Positions 8,718 to 17,290 of a stretch of DNA of 64,000 bases are shown here, piece after piece; position 1 is the stretch's first letter, and every line of letters starts with the position of its first letter. This stretch comes from Streptomyces erythrochromogenes. Its GTDB lineage: Bacteria; Actinomycetota; Actinomycetes; Streptomycetales; Streptomycetaceae. The position numbers were made by a program, and so were the translations under genes. The notes beneath the pieces were generated by a model that had not been told where the DNA came from, did not search any database, and saw only the letters and a list, made by a program, of their open reading frames with translations. Location of the stretch: positions 62,001 through 126,000 of the forward strand of contig NZ_CP108036.1 of the NCBI RefSeq assembly GCF_036170895.1, read 5' to 3'.

Positions 8718-9194
8718 ATGAGGTCCGTGCGACGAATGATGCTGCTGGCGGCGGTCACCGGGCTGCTGGCCGGCGGCACCGTGACGGGCTCGCCCGTGCA
8801 TGCCGCGGCTGCCGCGGCACCGCTGCTGAAGTCCAACCTGAACGGAAGGTGCGCCGACGTCTTCATGTTCCACCAGGAGAACGGCGCCTCCACGGTGACG
8901 TGGGACTGCCACGGCGGGACCAACCAGCAGTGGTACTGGGACGGTGAGCGGATTCGCTCCAACTTGAACGGGAAGTGCCTGGAGATCTACGGTCCGCACC
9001 TGGGCGACCAGGGCTCGGTGGCCATGTGGGACTGCCACGGCGGTCTGCACCAGAGGTGGTACCGCAACGGCAGTGAGATCCGGAACCGGGTGAACGGCAA
9101 GTGCCTGGACATCCTGGCCGGGCGGCCCGAGAACGGCCAGCTGCTGGTGAGCTGGGGCTGCAACGGCGCGCGGAGCCAGAGCTGGGACTTCTGA
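8718..9194 (+). CDS. secreted ricin B-type (beta-trefoil) lectin domain protein
   Basis: The 158-residue protein begins with a Sec signal peptide (RRMMLLAAVTGLLAGG...VHAAA). One ricin-type beta-trefoil follows, with three repeats each starting near LN(G/V)KCL and closing with a QxW-like element (NQQWYW, HQRWYR, SQSWDF). Such single-domain proteins bind galactose- or xylan-type sugars and are often fused to hydrolases. Here the lectin stands alone. The Shine-Dalgarno ggaagggga precedes ATG 8718. A GC-rich hairpin follows the stop. Confidence 0.8.
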   Translation: MRSVRRMMLLAAVTGLLAGGTVTGSPVHAAAAAAPLLKSNLNGRCADVFMFHQENGASTVTWDCHGGTNQQWYWDGERIRSNLNGKCLEIYGPHLGDQGSVAMWDCHGGLHQRWYRNGSEIRNRVNGKCLDILAGRPENGQLLVSWGCNGARSQSWDF

Positions 9195-9219
9195 ACGACC
9201 GTCCTGCCGTCGGCCTGCT

Positions 9220-9246
9220 CGGCCCGGCCCATCGCGGGCCGGGCCG
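9220..9246. terminator. hairpin between convergent genes
   Basis: An 11-bp perfect stem (CGGCCCGGCCC and its complement) with a 5-base loop lies between the ends of the lectin gene and the minus-strand gene at 9263. It can serve both strands. Confidence 0.55.
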
Positions 9247-9262
9247 GGTGGGCCGGGGGCGG

Positions 9263-9787
9263 CTACATGCAGACCGGCGGGTCCGGGTAGGAGCAGCCCG
9301 CGTAGGTGTCGCCCTCGTACGTGATGCCGCCTTCCATCGGCTGGTCGCAGGTGGCGCAGTTGACGGCGAAGTACGGGTTGACGCGGAGGAAGGCGGCGTT
9401 CTTCAGTTCGAAGATCGCCTGTACCGCGGCCGGCCCGTGCTCGCGGATTCCGTGCCGGAGGAAGTCGAAGGCGCTGAACTCGTGGCCCTGCCGGCAAACG
9501 AAGCGGCCGAACCGGAAGGTGCCGATGTCGGCGATGCCCAACTCGGACTCGATCCGCGCCTTCTCCTCGTCGGAGACCTGTTCGAGCCGGGAGTCCCTGA
9601 CGAGCTCGGGCGTCCAGTGCAGGTCCCGGAGGGTGCGGGCCTGTTCGCGGGACAGGTAGAAGGATGCGGTTCTGCCGCTCTTGATGGTCTCCTGCACGAG
9701 GGCCACGACCGCGTCGTCCTCTGCCGAGACGACGACCTTGCCGCTGCCGACGGCTGCTTCGATGTGGGCCAGCAAGGAATTGTCCAC
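9263..9787 (-). CDS. hypothetical protein with C-terminal cysteine cluster
   Basis: The 174-residue soluble protein starts at GTG 9787 behind a good Shine-Dalgarno (gaaggacgc). The family is not recognised. The N-terminal half is helical (LLAHIEAAV, ALVQETIKS, SREQARTLRD). The C-terminal third carries four or more cysteines (FVCRQGHEF, NCATCDQPM, GCSYPDPPVC) that could bind zinc. No signal peptide or membrane segment is present. It is transcribed alone, convergent with the lectin. Confidence 0.55.
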   Translation of the reverse strand: MDNSLLAHIEAAVGSGKVVVSAEDDAVVALVQETIKSGRTASFYLSREQARTLRDLHWTPELVRDSRLEQVSDEEKARIESELGIADIGTFRFGRFVCRQGHEFSAFDFLRHGIREHGPAAVQAIFELKNAAFLRVNPYFAVNCATCDQPMEGGITYEGDTYAGCSYPDPPVCM

Positions 9788-9970
9788 GCCGCGTCCTTCC
9801 GGGTCTGCACCTTGAATCCGGTCCCTGCGCTCGCGGAGAACTATTCTGTTCGGCCGCTCGGTCCGGCAGCTGCCACACGGGCGGCCTCCCCCACATGGCA
9901 GCTTCGGACGGCGGCCCGGGTGTGCGGCGTGCGGAACTGCCGCCCACCTGTCCTCCCAGCCTTGCTCGAT

Positions 9971-9987
9971 CTATCGAATTTCGATAG
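9971..9987. promoter_or_regulatory. palindromic operator upstream of the DUF2975/HTH pair
   Basis: A perfect odd palindrome, CTATCGAA-T-TTCGATAG, ends 32 bases before ATG 10020. Position and symmetry suit autoregulation by the small HTH protein encoded at 10505. Binding is inferred. Confidence 0.55.
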
Positions 9988-10019
9988 ATTTCCATCGTGG
10001 GTCGATGGAAGGATGGGTC

Positions 10020-10505
10020 ATGGGGAAGCTGACCGTGCGTGCGTTGCGCGCCGTGCTCGCGGTGGTGTTCGTGGGCACCGTGTTCGTGCAGGCGGCGATG
10101 GTGTGGGCGTTGGTCACGGGCGAGACGGAGGGGTCGCTGCCGCTGACCCCGATGCGCGTGATCGTGATGCTGGGCATGGTGGCGGCCCAGGTGGCCCTGG
10201 CCTGCGTATGGCGGCTGACGGCGATGGTGCGGCGCGGAACCGTGTTCTCCCACGCCGCCTTCCGGTACGTGGACGGCGTGATCGGCGCGATCACTGCGGC
10301 GGCCGTGCTGTGGTTCGCGGTCACGGCGGTCAACGCCCCCGGCCAGCGGGAGGACCCGGGCGTTACTGTGATCCTGGGCGGGATCGGCCTGGCCATCCTG
10401 GGGGTCGCGCTCATCGTGCTGGTACTGCGGATGCTGCTCGCGCAGGCCGTCGCGCGCGACGGCGAAGCGGCGCAGATGCGGGCCGAGTTGGACGAGGTGA
10501 TCTGA
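10020..10505 (+). CDS. DUF2975 four-helix membrane protein
   Basis: The 161-residue protein has four transmembrane helices at about 6-28, 45-63, 87-107 and 121-145. The charged end EAAQMRAELDEVI is typical of DUF2975 proteins. ATG 10020 is preferred over ATG 10005 because ggaagga sits at the right distance before it. The stop overlaps the start of the next gene by one base (TGATG), so the two are translated as a unit. In this family the membrane protein is nearly always paired with a small YozG-like HTH regulator. Its function is unknown. Confidence 0.8.
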   Translation: MGKLTVRALRAVLAVVFVGTVFVQAAMVWALVTGETEGSLPLTPMRVIVMLGMVAAQVALACVWRLTAMVRRGTVFSHAAFRYVDGVIGAITAAAVLWFAVTAVNAPGQREDPGVTVILGGIGLAILGVALIVLVLRMLLAQAVARDGEAAQMRAELDEVI

Positions 10506-10726
10506 TGCCCATCACCGTCGACATCGACGTGATGCTGGCCAGGCGGAAGATGTCCGTGGGGGAACTCGCGGACCGGGTGGGGATCACGCCGGCCAACCTG
10601 GCGGTGCTGAAGAACGGCCGCGCCAAGGCGGTGCGCTTCGCGACGCTCGCCGCGCTCTGCGAGGCGCTCGAGTGCCAGCCGGGCGACCTGCTGCGCTGGG
10701 AGGCCGGGGACACCGCCGGCGAATGA
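10505..10726 (+). CDS. small YozG-type HTH regulator
   Basis: The 73-residue protein is a single Cro/C1-type helix-turn-helix: VMLARRKMSVGELADRVG, then ITPANLAVLKNGRAKAVRF, then TLAALCEALECQPGDLL. It belongs to the HTH_26 class encoded after DUF2975 genes. Its start overlaps the preceding stop codon, which implies translational coupling. It probably represses its own two-gene operon through the palindrome at 9971-9987. Confidence 0.8.
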   Translation: MPITVDIDVMLARRKMSVGELADRVGITPANLAVLKNGRAKAVRFATLAALCEALECQPGDLLRWEAGDTAGE

Positions 10727-11011
10727 CATCGCGCGGCCGGGCGGCCCGGCGTCGCGCATCACCGGCGGTCAGCCTGCGGTCGTAGTCCTGTTGGTCCTCA
10801 AGTTGCAGAGGGACGCGGTGGCGCATCCCGAGTGACCGCGTGACCCGGGCGCGGGCGGCGTTTCCCCGCGCCGGGCCGACGCCGCCTTCGAAGGATCCGG
10901 GCTCTCACCGGTGGGCGACACCGCGGCTGCAAGCTGGGTAACCGCCGGTTCCGGAATGTTTGATTCCGGGGGCGGTGTCCCAGCATCACCGCATTTGACC
11001 CCTGCGCCGCC
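10727..11011. other. intergenic region
   Basis: No gene is seen. A short inverted repeat (CCGGAAT, 5-base loop, ATTCCGG) at 10951-10969 could be an operator or weak hairpin. Confidence 0.3.
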
Positions 11012-11752
11012 GTGACGGCGCCCGACGTGACAGCCGAGGGAGACCACGGGTTGGAAAGGCGTACGTCGGGCGGCCGCGCCGGCCGCTCTTGCCGCAGCGG
11101 TCACGCTCGTCCTGGCGGCTCCCCCTTCCGCCGGCGCCGAACCCCGGGCCGGAACCTCGACCGCGACCGCGCGGCAGGACGCCTCCCCACGCCGCCTCCG
11201 CCCCGCCTCCCCCGCGACTTACGCGGCAAGGGCAGGTGGATCGTCCGGGACCTGGACATCACGGTGCCGTTCACCTGGGAGGGCAGGAACGGCGACAGCC
11301 AGATGACCGCGGGAGGCCTGCAGTACCCGATCTGGTTCACCAACCTGATCCACCACGGCACGCTCTGCACCCTCACGTACAAGTGGCCCGGTCTGAACGA
11401 ACACCCCTGCTCAGCGATCCCGGGCTTCAGCCTGGAGGACCTTAACCGGGGCTTCGAGAACGCCCGGTTCGTCGGACGGGAGACCCTGCGGCGCACCCCG
11501 CAGCGGCACGTGAACCACTGGAGGGTGGGCGTGGTCTTCCCGCAGCTGCCTCCCGGGAACCACCCGCGTCTGCCGCTCGCGCTCGGCGACATCTACGTCG
11601 ACGAGAACGACCGGGGCACCTTCTGGCAGGTGCTGCAGTTCGGTGTCCAGAACCTCTACGACCCCGAGCCGGACGAGTGGCTGGTCATGGACACCTTCGA
11701 GCACCGGCCCGGGACCGTGGCCCTTCCCGCGCGGTGCGAGCCGCCCCGATAG
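11012..11752 (+). CDS. probable secreted protein, N-terminus apparently frameshifted
   Basis: The continuous frame is 246 codons from GTG 11012. From about codon 72 (GKGRWIVRDLDITVPF) it encodes a globular domain ending in VALPARCEPPR, with four cysteines (GTLCTL, EHPCSAI, ARCEPP). The N-terminal 70 codons are Arg-rich and unconvincing. In a neighbouring frame the same DNA (11058-11200) reads a good signal peptide (APAALAAAVTLVLAAPPSAGA) with no usable start codon. The simplest reading is a secreted protein whose frame was shifted near 11200, by mutation or sequencing error. No family is recognised. Its 3' end is read antisense by the MerR-methyltransferase relic. Confidence 0.5.
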   Translation: MTAPDVTAEGDHGLERRTSGGRAGRSCRSGHARPGGSPFRRRRTPGRNLDRDRAAGRLPTPPPPRLPRDLRGKGRWIVRDLDITVPFTWEGRNGDSQMTAGGLQYPIWFTNLIHHGTLCTLTYKWPGLNEHPCSAIPGFSLEDLNRGFENARFVGRETLRRTPQRHVNHWRVGVVFPQLPPGNHPRLPLALGDIYVDENDRGTFWQVLQFGVQNLYDPEPDEWLVMDTFEHRPGTVALPARCEPPR

Positions 11753-11784
11753 GGCCCGGCGGCGGGGCTACGGGGGGGGCAGGC

Positions 11785-12548
11785 CACGAGCAGCCGCAGG
11801 CCGAGGTCGGCCGCGTCGAGGTCGGCGAGGTGGCCGTTGCGCTCGGCCCACCGCCCGGAGGCGAGGTCGTCGGCGAGGCTGCGCACCGCCCGCTGCTCGG
11901 CCCGAGGCCCGACCCTGGTCCACACCGACATCGCACGGCGCACACGGTCCTCCAGGTACGCCCCCGGCCGGCGCCAGTACGCCTCGAACAGGCCGTCGGC
12001 GCAGCCCCACGGGGCGGGCACCGGTCCTCCGCGGCGGCGGCCACGCACGGCGCCGAGCCGGCGCGCCGCGGCCGGCGCATGACCGCCGAGGGCTCCACCG
12101 CGGTCACCTCGCGGTCGGCGGGCTCGTAGGAGCCGGTGCCGGCCACGTTCAGCACCGTGCGCGCGTCCCCGAGCGCATCCCGGATCTGCGCGGAGATCCG
12201 CGGATCGGTGCACCGTGTCACCGTGTAGGCGCCGCCGATCGCGTCGTACAGCCGTGCACCGAGCATCCCCAGTTGCTCCTCCGCTGCCACCTTCAGCCCC
12301 TTCGCCCGTGCCTCGAGTTCCCTGTCGATGGCCGCCACCGTGGCGCCGGCGCGGTCACGCCGCTCCAGCAGTACGCCGCGCAGCCGGCGCAGGTGCGCGG
12401 CGGCGTCGGCGGACGGGTCGCAGGCCCGGTACCCGGCCGGGGTGCGTGCCGAGGGCCGGACGAGCCCGATGTGGTCGTAGTGGTGCAGCGTGTGGATGCT
12501 GACGTCGGCCAGCTCTGCCACGCGTCCCACGGTCCAGTGTTCCTCCAC
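11785..12548 (-). pseudogene. MerR-type regulator fused to SAM methyltransferase, internally deleted
   Basis: From GTG 12548 the frame reads a MerR winged helix (WTVGRVAELADVSIHTLHHYDHIGLV, with the GYR motif) and a coiled coil. The start of a class I methyltransferase follows, with a motif I variant NVAGTGSYEP and VTAVEPSAVM. About 20 codons later the homology jumps, in another frame, to the methyltransferase end (DGLFEAYWRRPGAYLEDRVR, SLADDLASGRWAERNG, DLGLRLLVA). The missing middle corresponds to roughly 80 residues of the Rossmann domain. The reading frame also changes, so no active enzyme can be made. The end has no natural stop before running into the opposite-strand gene. The intact ancestor would have been a regulator with a methyltransferase effector domain. 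Confidence 0.65.
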
Positions 12549-12603
12549 CGCACCGACTGTGCGGCCTGACGTCGCGTGAGGGTCAAGATCCGCGCGACCC
12601 GTC

Positions 12604-12616
12604 AATGTTCAACATT
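12604..12616. promoter_or_regulatory. palindrome between divergent genes
   Basis: AATGTT-C-AACATT is a perfect odd palindrome located 56 bases upstream of the MerR-type start and about 140 bases upstream of the repeat-protein gene. MerR-family operators are often such dyads, so it may be the relict operator of the broken regulator. Confidence 0.35.
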
Positions 12617-12753
12617 TACCTGGGTCGCATCGGCATCTTTCCTGACATAAACTCAGAAAAGAAAAGGATTGTGGCCGTTGACGACTCAACGAGTGGCCCC
12701 TGAATTCTTGAACTCCGAAGGAAATCGGCAGTGTGAGAACAGGAGGAAATGCC

Positions 12754-13593
12754 ATGCTCTTCTTCTACAGCCAGGACACCAGGGCTGCCGGATCGGGCAG
12801 ACTCGACGGCAGTGGTGATTTCGTCAGCCTGAAGGACTTCCCCGCCGGGCAGTTCGGGAACTGGACGCACATCGTGCCCGGTGGCGGCCAGCTCTTCTTC
12901 TACAGCAAGGACACACGGGCAGCGGCGACGGGAAAACTCGACGCGGGCGGTGACTTCGTCAACCTGAAGGACTTCCCGGCCGGGCAGTTCGGGGACTGGA
13001 CCCACATATCGCCGGACGGCGTCCTGCTCTTCTTCTACAGCAAGGGCACGCGAGCGGCCGGAACCGGTCGGCTCGATGCCAGTGGTGAATTCTTCAACCT
13101 GGTGGACTTCCCCGCCGGGCAGTTCGGGGACTGGACCCACGTCCTCTTCGCCGGCGGTGATCTTCTGGCCCGCTTCTTCTTCTACAGCAAGAGCACACGG
13201 GCGGCCGGGTCGGGTGACCTCGACGACGACGGCGACTTCATCAACCTGGTGGACTTCCCGGCCGGGCAGTTCGGGGACTGGACCCACGTCGTCTTCGACG
13301 GAGGCGCCTCGAAGCTCTTCTTCTACAGCAAGGGCACGCGGGCGGCCGGAACCGGCAGGCTCGACGCGGGCGGGGACTTCGTCCATCTGAAGGACTTCCC
13401 CGCCGGGCAGTTCGGAGACTGGACCCACATCGTGCCCACCCACCGCCGGCTGTTCTTCTACGACCAGCAGACGCGGGCCGCCGCATCGGGAGAGCTCGAC
13501 GACAGCGGCGACTTCATCAACCTGGTGGACTTCCCCGCCGGGCAGTTCGGGAACTGGACCCACATCGGTGCGACCCAGGACGGGCTGCCCTGA
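12754..13593 (+). CDS. six-repeat beta-propeller-like protein
   Basis: The 279-residue protein is almost wholly six tandem repeats of 44-50 residues. Each opens with LFFYSK.TRAA, continues with G(R/K)LD..GDF.NL.DFPAGQFG and closes with (D/N)WTH(I/V). The short strands, the Asp-box-like turns and the terminal W suggest a six-bladed beta-propeller or tectonin-like sugar-binding fold. There is no signal peptide. ATG 12754 follows a strong aggagg at 12741-12746. The DNA just upstream (12620-12720) is markedly AT-richer than its surroundings. The repeats are very alike, which implies recent internal duplication. The function is unknown. Confidence 0.7.
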   Translation: MLFFYSQDTRAAGSGRLDGSGDFVSLKDFPAGQFGNWTHIVPGGGQLFFYSKDTRAAATGKLDAGGDFVNLKDFPAGQFGDWTHISPDGVLLFFYSKGTRAAGTGRLDASGEFFNLVDFPAGQFGDWTHVLFAGGDLLARFFFYSKSTRAAGSGDLDDDGDFINLVDFPAGQFGDWTHVVFDGGASKLFFYSKGTRAAGTGRLDAGGDFVHLKDFPAGQFGDWTHIVPTHRRLFFYDQQTRAAASGELDDSGDFINLVDFPAGQFGNWTHIGATQDGLP

Positions 13594-13613
13594 GGCCCGC
13601 CCGGTCGGCGCGT

Positions 13614-14999
13614 TCAGAACGTCAGGCGGAAGAGGGCGCCGCCGCCCGGGGCGGCTTCTGCCGTCAGGTCGGCGGAGTGGGCCCGGGCGATCTGCCGGGC
13701 CATGGCCAGGCCCAGGCCCGAGCCCGGCAGGGCGCGGGCCGTGCCGGCGCGGTAGAAGCGGTCGAAGACGTGCGGGAGGTCCTGCGGGGAGATGCCGGGG
13801 CCGTGGTCGCGGACCGTCAGCTGCGGGCCCCGGCCCGGGGCGCCCACCGCCAGCTCGACCTCGACGGGCAGGCCGGAGGGGCTGAACTTGGCGGCGTTGT
13901 CGAGGAGGTTGCCCAGCAGGCGGCTGAGCCGTGCGGGGACGCCGGGCACCACGACGGGCTCGGCCGGCACCCGTACGTGGAAGGCCACCGCCGGCCAGTG
14001 CGTGCGGGCGGCCTGCGCGCAGTGTTCCACCAGGGCGCCCAGGCGGACCTGTTCCACCAGCGGCTGGGGTTCTTCGTCGCGGGCCAGCTCGATCAGGTCA
14101 TTGACCAGACCCGTCACCTCGCGCAGTTGCCGGCCCAGCGCGGTGGAGGCGCGGTCGCGCTGTTCGGGGGTGAGGCGGTCGGCGCGGGCGAGGAGTTCGG
14201 CGTTGGTCCGCAGTGCCGTGAGCGGGGTGCGCAGTTCGTGGGAGGCGTCGGCGACGAGTTGGCGCTGTGCGGCGATGGACTGTTCGAGTTCGTCCAGCAT
14301 GGTGTTGAAGCTGGTGGCCAGGCGGGTGATCTCGTCCTCGCGTCCGGGTGGGGGCAGTTCGATGCGGTGGCGGGCGTCGCGGGTGGCCGCGATCCGCTCG
14401 GCGGTCGCGGTGAGCCGGGCGACCGGGGCCAGGCCGGTGCGTGAGACCCAGTGGCCGAGGAGGGCGGCCAGCAGGACGCCGGCGGCGGCGGTCAGGACCA
14501 GCCAGCGGGCGGCTTCCTCGATGCCGTCCAGGGCGGTGTCGGCGCGCAGGGCGACCTGGAGTGCGCGGCCCTCGGCGTAGTCGGTGGTGAGCATCCGGGC
14601 GGGGTGTCCGGCGACCGTGATGTTCGTGTAGTAGGGGGACTTCGTGCCTTGTGCGACCTTGCGGGCGGCGGGGGCGACGGGGAGCTGTCCCGGCGGGCGG
14701 GGGTCGGCGGCGGGGTCGGCGGGGACGACCTCCGCGCATGCGGGGGCGGCCAGGAAGCGGCACTCCCCCGCCAGGACGCCGGGTGCGGATCCCGGGTTGC
14801 GCTGGGCGGCGAGGCGCGCGGACTGGGTGAGGCTGAGGTCGAGCTGCTCGTAGAGGGCGGAGCGGACCACCAGGTACGCCGCCGCGCACACCCCGACCGC
14901 GACGAGGGCGACGGCGGCGGTGACGGACAGGGCGAGGCGGGTGCGCAGGGGGCCGCGCCGGCGCCAGACCCGGCCGAGGCGCCGGCGGCCGGCGCTCAC
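13614..14999 (-). CDS. two-component sensor histidine kinase
   Basis: The 461-residue membrane kinase has a first helix at about 20-42, an extracellular domain of about 120 residues with two cysteines ([15 protein letters not shown]), and a second helix at about 155-180. A HAMP linker follows, then HisKA with the phosphorylated His in [10 protein letters not shown]. The HATPase N box is LLDNAAKFS, with G boxes DHGPGI and [12 protein letters not shown] 14999 overlaps the regulator stop by four bases (GTGA), so the pair is translationally coupled. The stimulus is unknown. The pair is divergent from the MurG paralogue, so a cell-envelope signal is plausible. Confidence 0.88.
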   Translation of the reverse strand: MSAGRRRLGRVWRRRGPLRTRLALSVTAAVALVAVGVCAAAYLVVRSALYEQLDLSLTQSARLAAQRNPGSAPGVLAGECRFLAAPACAEVVPADPAADPRPPGQLPVAPAARKVAQGTKSPYYTNITVAGHPARMLTTDYAEGRALQVALRADTALDGIEEAARWLVLTAAAGVLLAALLGHWVSRTGLAPVARLTATAERIAATRDARHRIELPPPGREDEITRLATSFNTMLDELEQSIAAQRQLVADASHELRTPLTALRTNAELLARADRLTPEQRDRASTALGRQLREVTGLVNDLIELARDEEPQPLVEQVRLGALVEHCAQAARTHWPAVAFHVRVPAEPVVVPGVPARLSRLLGNLLDNAAKFSPSGLPVEVELAVGAPGRGPQLTVRDHGPGISPQDLPHVFDRFYRAGTARALPGSGLGLAMARQIARAHSADLTAEAAPGGGALFRLTF

Positions 15000-15712
15000 G
15001 CCGCGTCCAGCCGGTAGCCGACACCGTGGACGGTGTGCACGAGGCGGGGTTCGCCCGCGGCCTCCAGTTTGCGGCGCAGGTAGCCGACGTAGACGGCGAG
15101 GGAGTTGGAGTCCGGGCCGAAGTCGCGTCCCCACACGAGCTCGAGGATGAGCTCGCGCGGGAGTACCTGGCCGGGGTGGCGCAGGAGGAGTTCGAGCAGG
15201 GCCGCTTCGGTGCGGCTGAACTCCAGCGGGCGGCCGCCCCGGCGGCCGGTGCGGGTCGCGGGGTCGAGGACGAGGTCGGCGAAGCCGAGCGGGGCGGCGC
15301 CGGCGGGTGCGGGTGCGGCCCGCCGCAGCAGGGCGCGGACCCGGGCGATCAGCTCGTCGAGGGCGAAGGGTTTGACGAGGTAGTCGTCGGCGCCCGCCTC
15401 CAGTCCGTCGACGCGTTCGCTGACGGAGTCCAGGGCGGTCAGGACGAGGACGGGGGTGCGGTCGCCCATCGCCCGCAGCTGCCGGCAGACGCCGAGGCCG
15501 TCGAGGACGGGCATCATGACGTCGAGGACGACCGCGTCGGGTTCCCAGGCCGCCACCTGGGAGAGGGCGGCGAGGCCGTCCGCGGCGCCGCGGACCTCGT
15601 ACCCCTCGACGGTGAGTCCGTCCTCGACGGCCGCCCGTACCTCGGGCTCGTCGTCGACGACGAGGATGCGCCGCCGGCCGCCCGTGGTGTCTGTGCTGTT
15701 CGTGGAGCTCAT
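14996..15712 (-). CDS. OmpR-family response regulator
   Basis: The 238-residue protein has a receiver domain (acidic pocket VVDDEPE, phosphorylated Asp in VVLDVMMP, Lys in VKPFALDE) and a C-terminal winged helix ending in [31 protein letters not shown] 15712 was chosen. A TTG 18 bases earlier is also in frame. It is the first gene of a two-gene operon with the kinase. It lies 74 bases from the divergent MurG-like gene, so both promoters must share the short region 15713-15786. Confidence 0.88.
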   Translation of the reverse strand: MSSTNSTDTTGGRRRILVVDDEPEVRAAVEDGLTVEGYEVRGAADGLAALSQVAAWEPDAVVLDVMMPVLDGLGVCRQLRAMGDRTPVLVLTALDSVSERVDGLEAGADDYLVKPFALDELIARVRALLRRAAPAPAGAAPLGFADLVLDPATRTGRRGGRPLEFSRTEAALLELLLRHPGQVLPRELILELVWGRDFGPDSNSLAVYVGYLRRKLEAAGEPRLVHTVHGVGYRLDAA

Positions 15713-15786
15713 GGGGGCAAAGCCTGCCAAAGGCTTCTGAGAGAACCTCTTAGAACGTTCTTAGGGCGCACCGGGAGTGTGCGCAC

Positions 15787-16992
15787 ATGACCACCACCAC
15801 ATCACACCCGCCTGCGGCCGGGGCGCTCTCCGTCGTGATCGGTGCGGGCGGCACCGGCGGGCACATCTATCCAGGGCTCGCTCTCGCGGAGGCGCTGCGG
15901 GCCGCCGTGCCCGGCGCCGTGGTCTCGTTCATCGGGACCGAGCGGGGCCTGGAGGGCGAGCTGATCCCCGGTGCCGGCTACCGCCTGCACACCGTCGACA
16001 TGATCCCCTTCGATCCCGCCCTGGGCGCGAAGCGGTACCTGCTGCCCGCGGCGCTGCTGCGCTCGGCGCACCAGGCGCGCTCGGTGATCCGGGCGCAGGG
16101 CGCCCATGTCGTCGTGGGCATGGGCGGGTATCCGAGCGCGCCCGCCGTGCTCGGTGCCCGGCTGGCCGGGCTGCCGGCGGTGATCCACGAGTCCAACGCG
16201 GTGCCGGGCCGCGCCAACCAGTTCGCGGCCCGGCTCACCTCGCACGTCGCGGTGGCCTTCGACCGCAGCCGGGCCCATCTGGCGGGCGGGGAGCGGGCGC
16301 TGACCACCGGGATGCCGATCTCCGCGGCCCTGTCCGGTCTCGCCGAGCTGCCCGGGGCGCAGCGGGCGGCGCTGCGCGTGGAGGCCCGGCGGGCGCTGGG
16401 GGTGGCGGCGGGTCGGCGGCTGGTCGTCTTCAACGGCGGCAGCCTGGGCGCGGTGCGCCTGACCCGGGCGGCGGCCGCGCTGGCGGGCCTGTGGCAGGGC
16501 CGGGACGACGTACAGCTGCTGGTGAAGACCGGTCCGGCCGTACTGGCGGACACGGTGGCCGAGCTGGCGGCGTCGGGCGGGCAGCGGATCGCGCGGGCCG
16601 TGCCGTACCTGGACCGGATGGACCTGGTCTACGCGGCGGCCGACCTGGTGGTGTGCCGTGCGGGCTCGGCGACCGTCGCCGAGCTGGCGGCGACCGGGGT
16701 CCCGGCGGTGCTGGTGCCGTACCCGTACGCGCCGGGCGACCACCAGACTCACAACGCGCGGGTGCTGTCCGACGCGGGCGCCGGGCTGCTGCTGCCAGAC
16801 GCCGAGACCACCGCCGAGCGCCTCGCCGGCCTCGTCGGGCCGCTGCTGGCCGATCCGGCGCGGCTGTCGGCGATGGCCGGCGCCGCCGACTCCGGCCCGC
16901 ACGCGCGGGCCGCCGAGCTGCTGGCCGCCGAGGTCCTGCGCGTCGCCGGCCTCGCCCCCACTTCCGTCGTCTCTGATCTGGAGCACGCTTGA
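15787..16992 (+). CDS. MurG-type UDP-GlcNAc glycosyltransferase paralogue
   Basis: The 401-residue GT28 enzyme has GAGGTGGHIYPGLALAEAL near the N-terminus, GMGGYPSAPAV, HESNAVPGRANQ, NGGSLGA at the domain junction and CRAGSATVAELAATG, all as in MurG. MurG adds GlcNAc to undecaprenyl-PP-MurNAc-pentapeptide on the inner membrane face. The gene lies outside a division-cell-wall cluster and is somewhat longer than typical MurG, so it is probably a second, specialised copy. It sits beside a two-component system and a sugar-nucleotide dehydratase. Its TGA stop (16990-16992) lies within the terminal sequence of the adjoining IS605-like relic, so the original C-terminus may have been cut or altered. 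Confidence 0.8.
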   Translation: MTTTTSHPPAAGALSVVIGAGGTGGHIYPGLALAEALRAAVPGAVVSFIGTERGLEGELIPGAGYRLHTVDMIPFDPALGAKRYLLPAALLRSAHQARSVIRAQGAHVVVGMGGYPSAPAVLGARLAGLPAVIHESNAVPGRANQFAARLTSHVAVAFDRSRAHLAGGERALTTGMPISAALSGLAELPGAQRAALRVEARRALGVAAGRRLVVFNGGSLGAVRLTRAAAALAGLWQGRDDVQLLVKTGPAVLADTVAELAASGGQRIARAVPYLDRMDLVYAAADLVVCRAGSATVAELAATGVPAVLVPYPYAPGDHQTHNARVLSDAGAGLLLPDAETTAERLAGLVGPLLADPARLSAMAGAADSGPHARAAELLAAEVLRVAGLAPTSVVSDLEHA

Positions 16993-17275
16993 CATCCTCC
17001 CCGCCCTAAAGGGCCGAGGGTTCCCGACTTGTCCGCCTTGTAGGCGGCTTTCCGGGCGGCGAGCGCATCGTTGTAGACCAGCCGGGCGCAGCCAAACGTA
17101 CGGGCCAGCGCGATGCGCTGTCCCGGTGTCGGCTCGATCCGGAATGAGTACCGCAGATGCACGCAGTGAACCTCGCTGCCGCCACTGACAACGCCGTTCC
17201 GCCCAGAGGGCGAACCGGCTTTCCCTGCCCTGCTCCGCAGGGGTTTTGTTCTCCCCCGGCCGAAGCCGGGGTGTC
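16988..17275 (-). mobile_element. IS200/IS605-like relic with tnpB N-terminus and both ends
   Basis: On the minus strand, ATG 17162 opens 44-47 codons of the TnpB N-terminus (MHLRYSFRIEPTPGQ, ARTFGCARLVYNDAL). These codons run directly into the element's 3' terminus, which carries a GCCC-TAAA-GGGC hairpin (17003-17014) and the end GGAGGATGTCAAG. Upstream of tnpB, a CCCCGGC-CGAA-GCCGGGG hairpin (17254-17271) lies near the other end. More than 300 codons of tnpB are missing, so this is a non-autonomous deletion derivative (PATE-like). It separates the MurG paralogue from the dehydratase gene and supplies the MurG stop codon. Exact ends are approximate. Confidence 0.65.
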
Positions 17276-17290
17276 CACGAAAGGATCCTG

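Noticed and set aside
16749..17162. A functional TnpB RNA-guided nuclease
   Set aside because: Only the first 44-47 codons match TnpB. The RuvC-like catalytic residues and zinc finger are gone.
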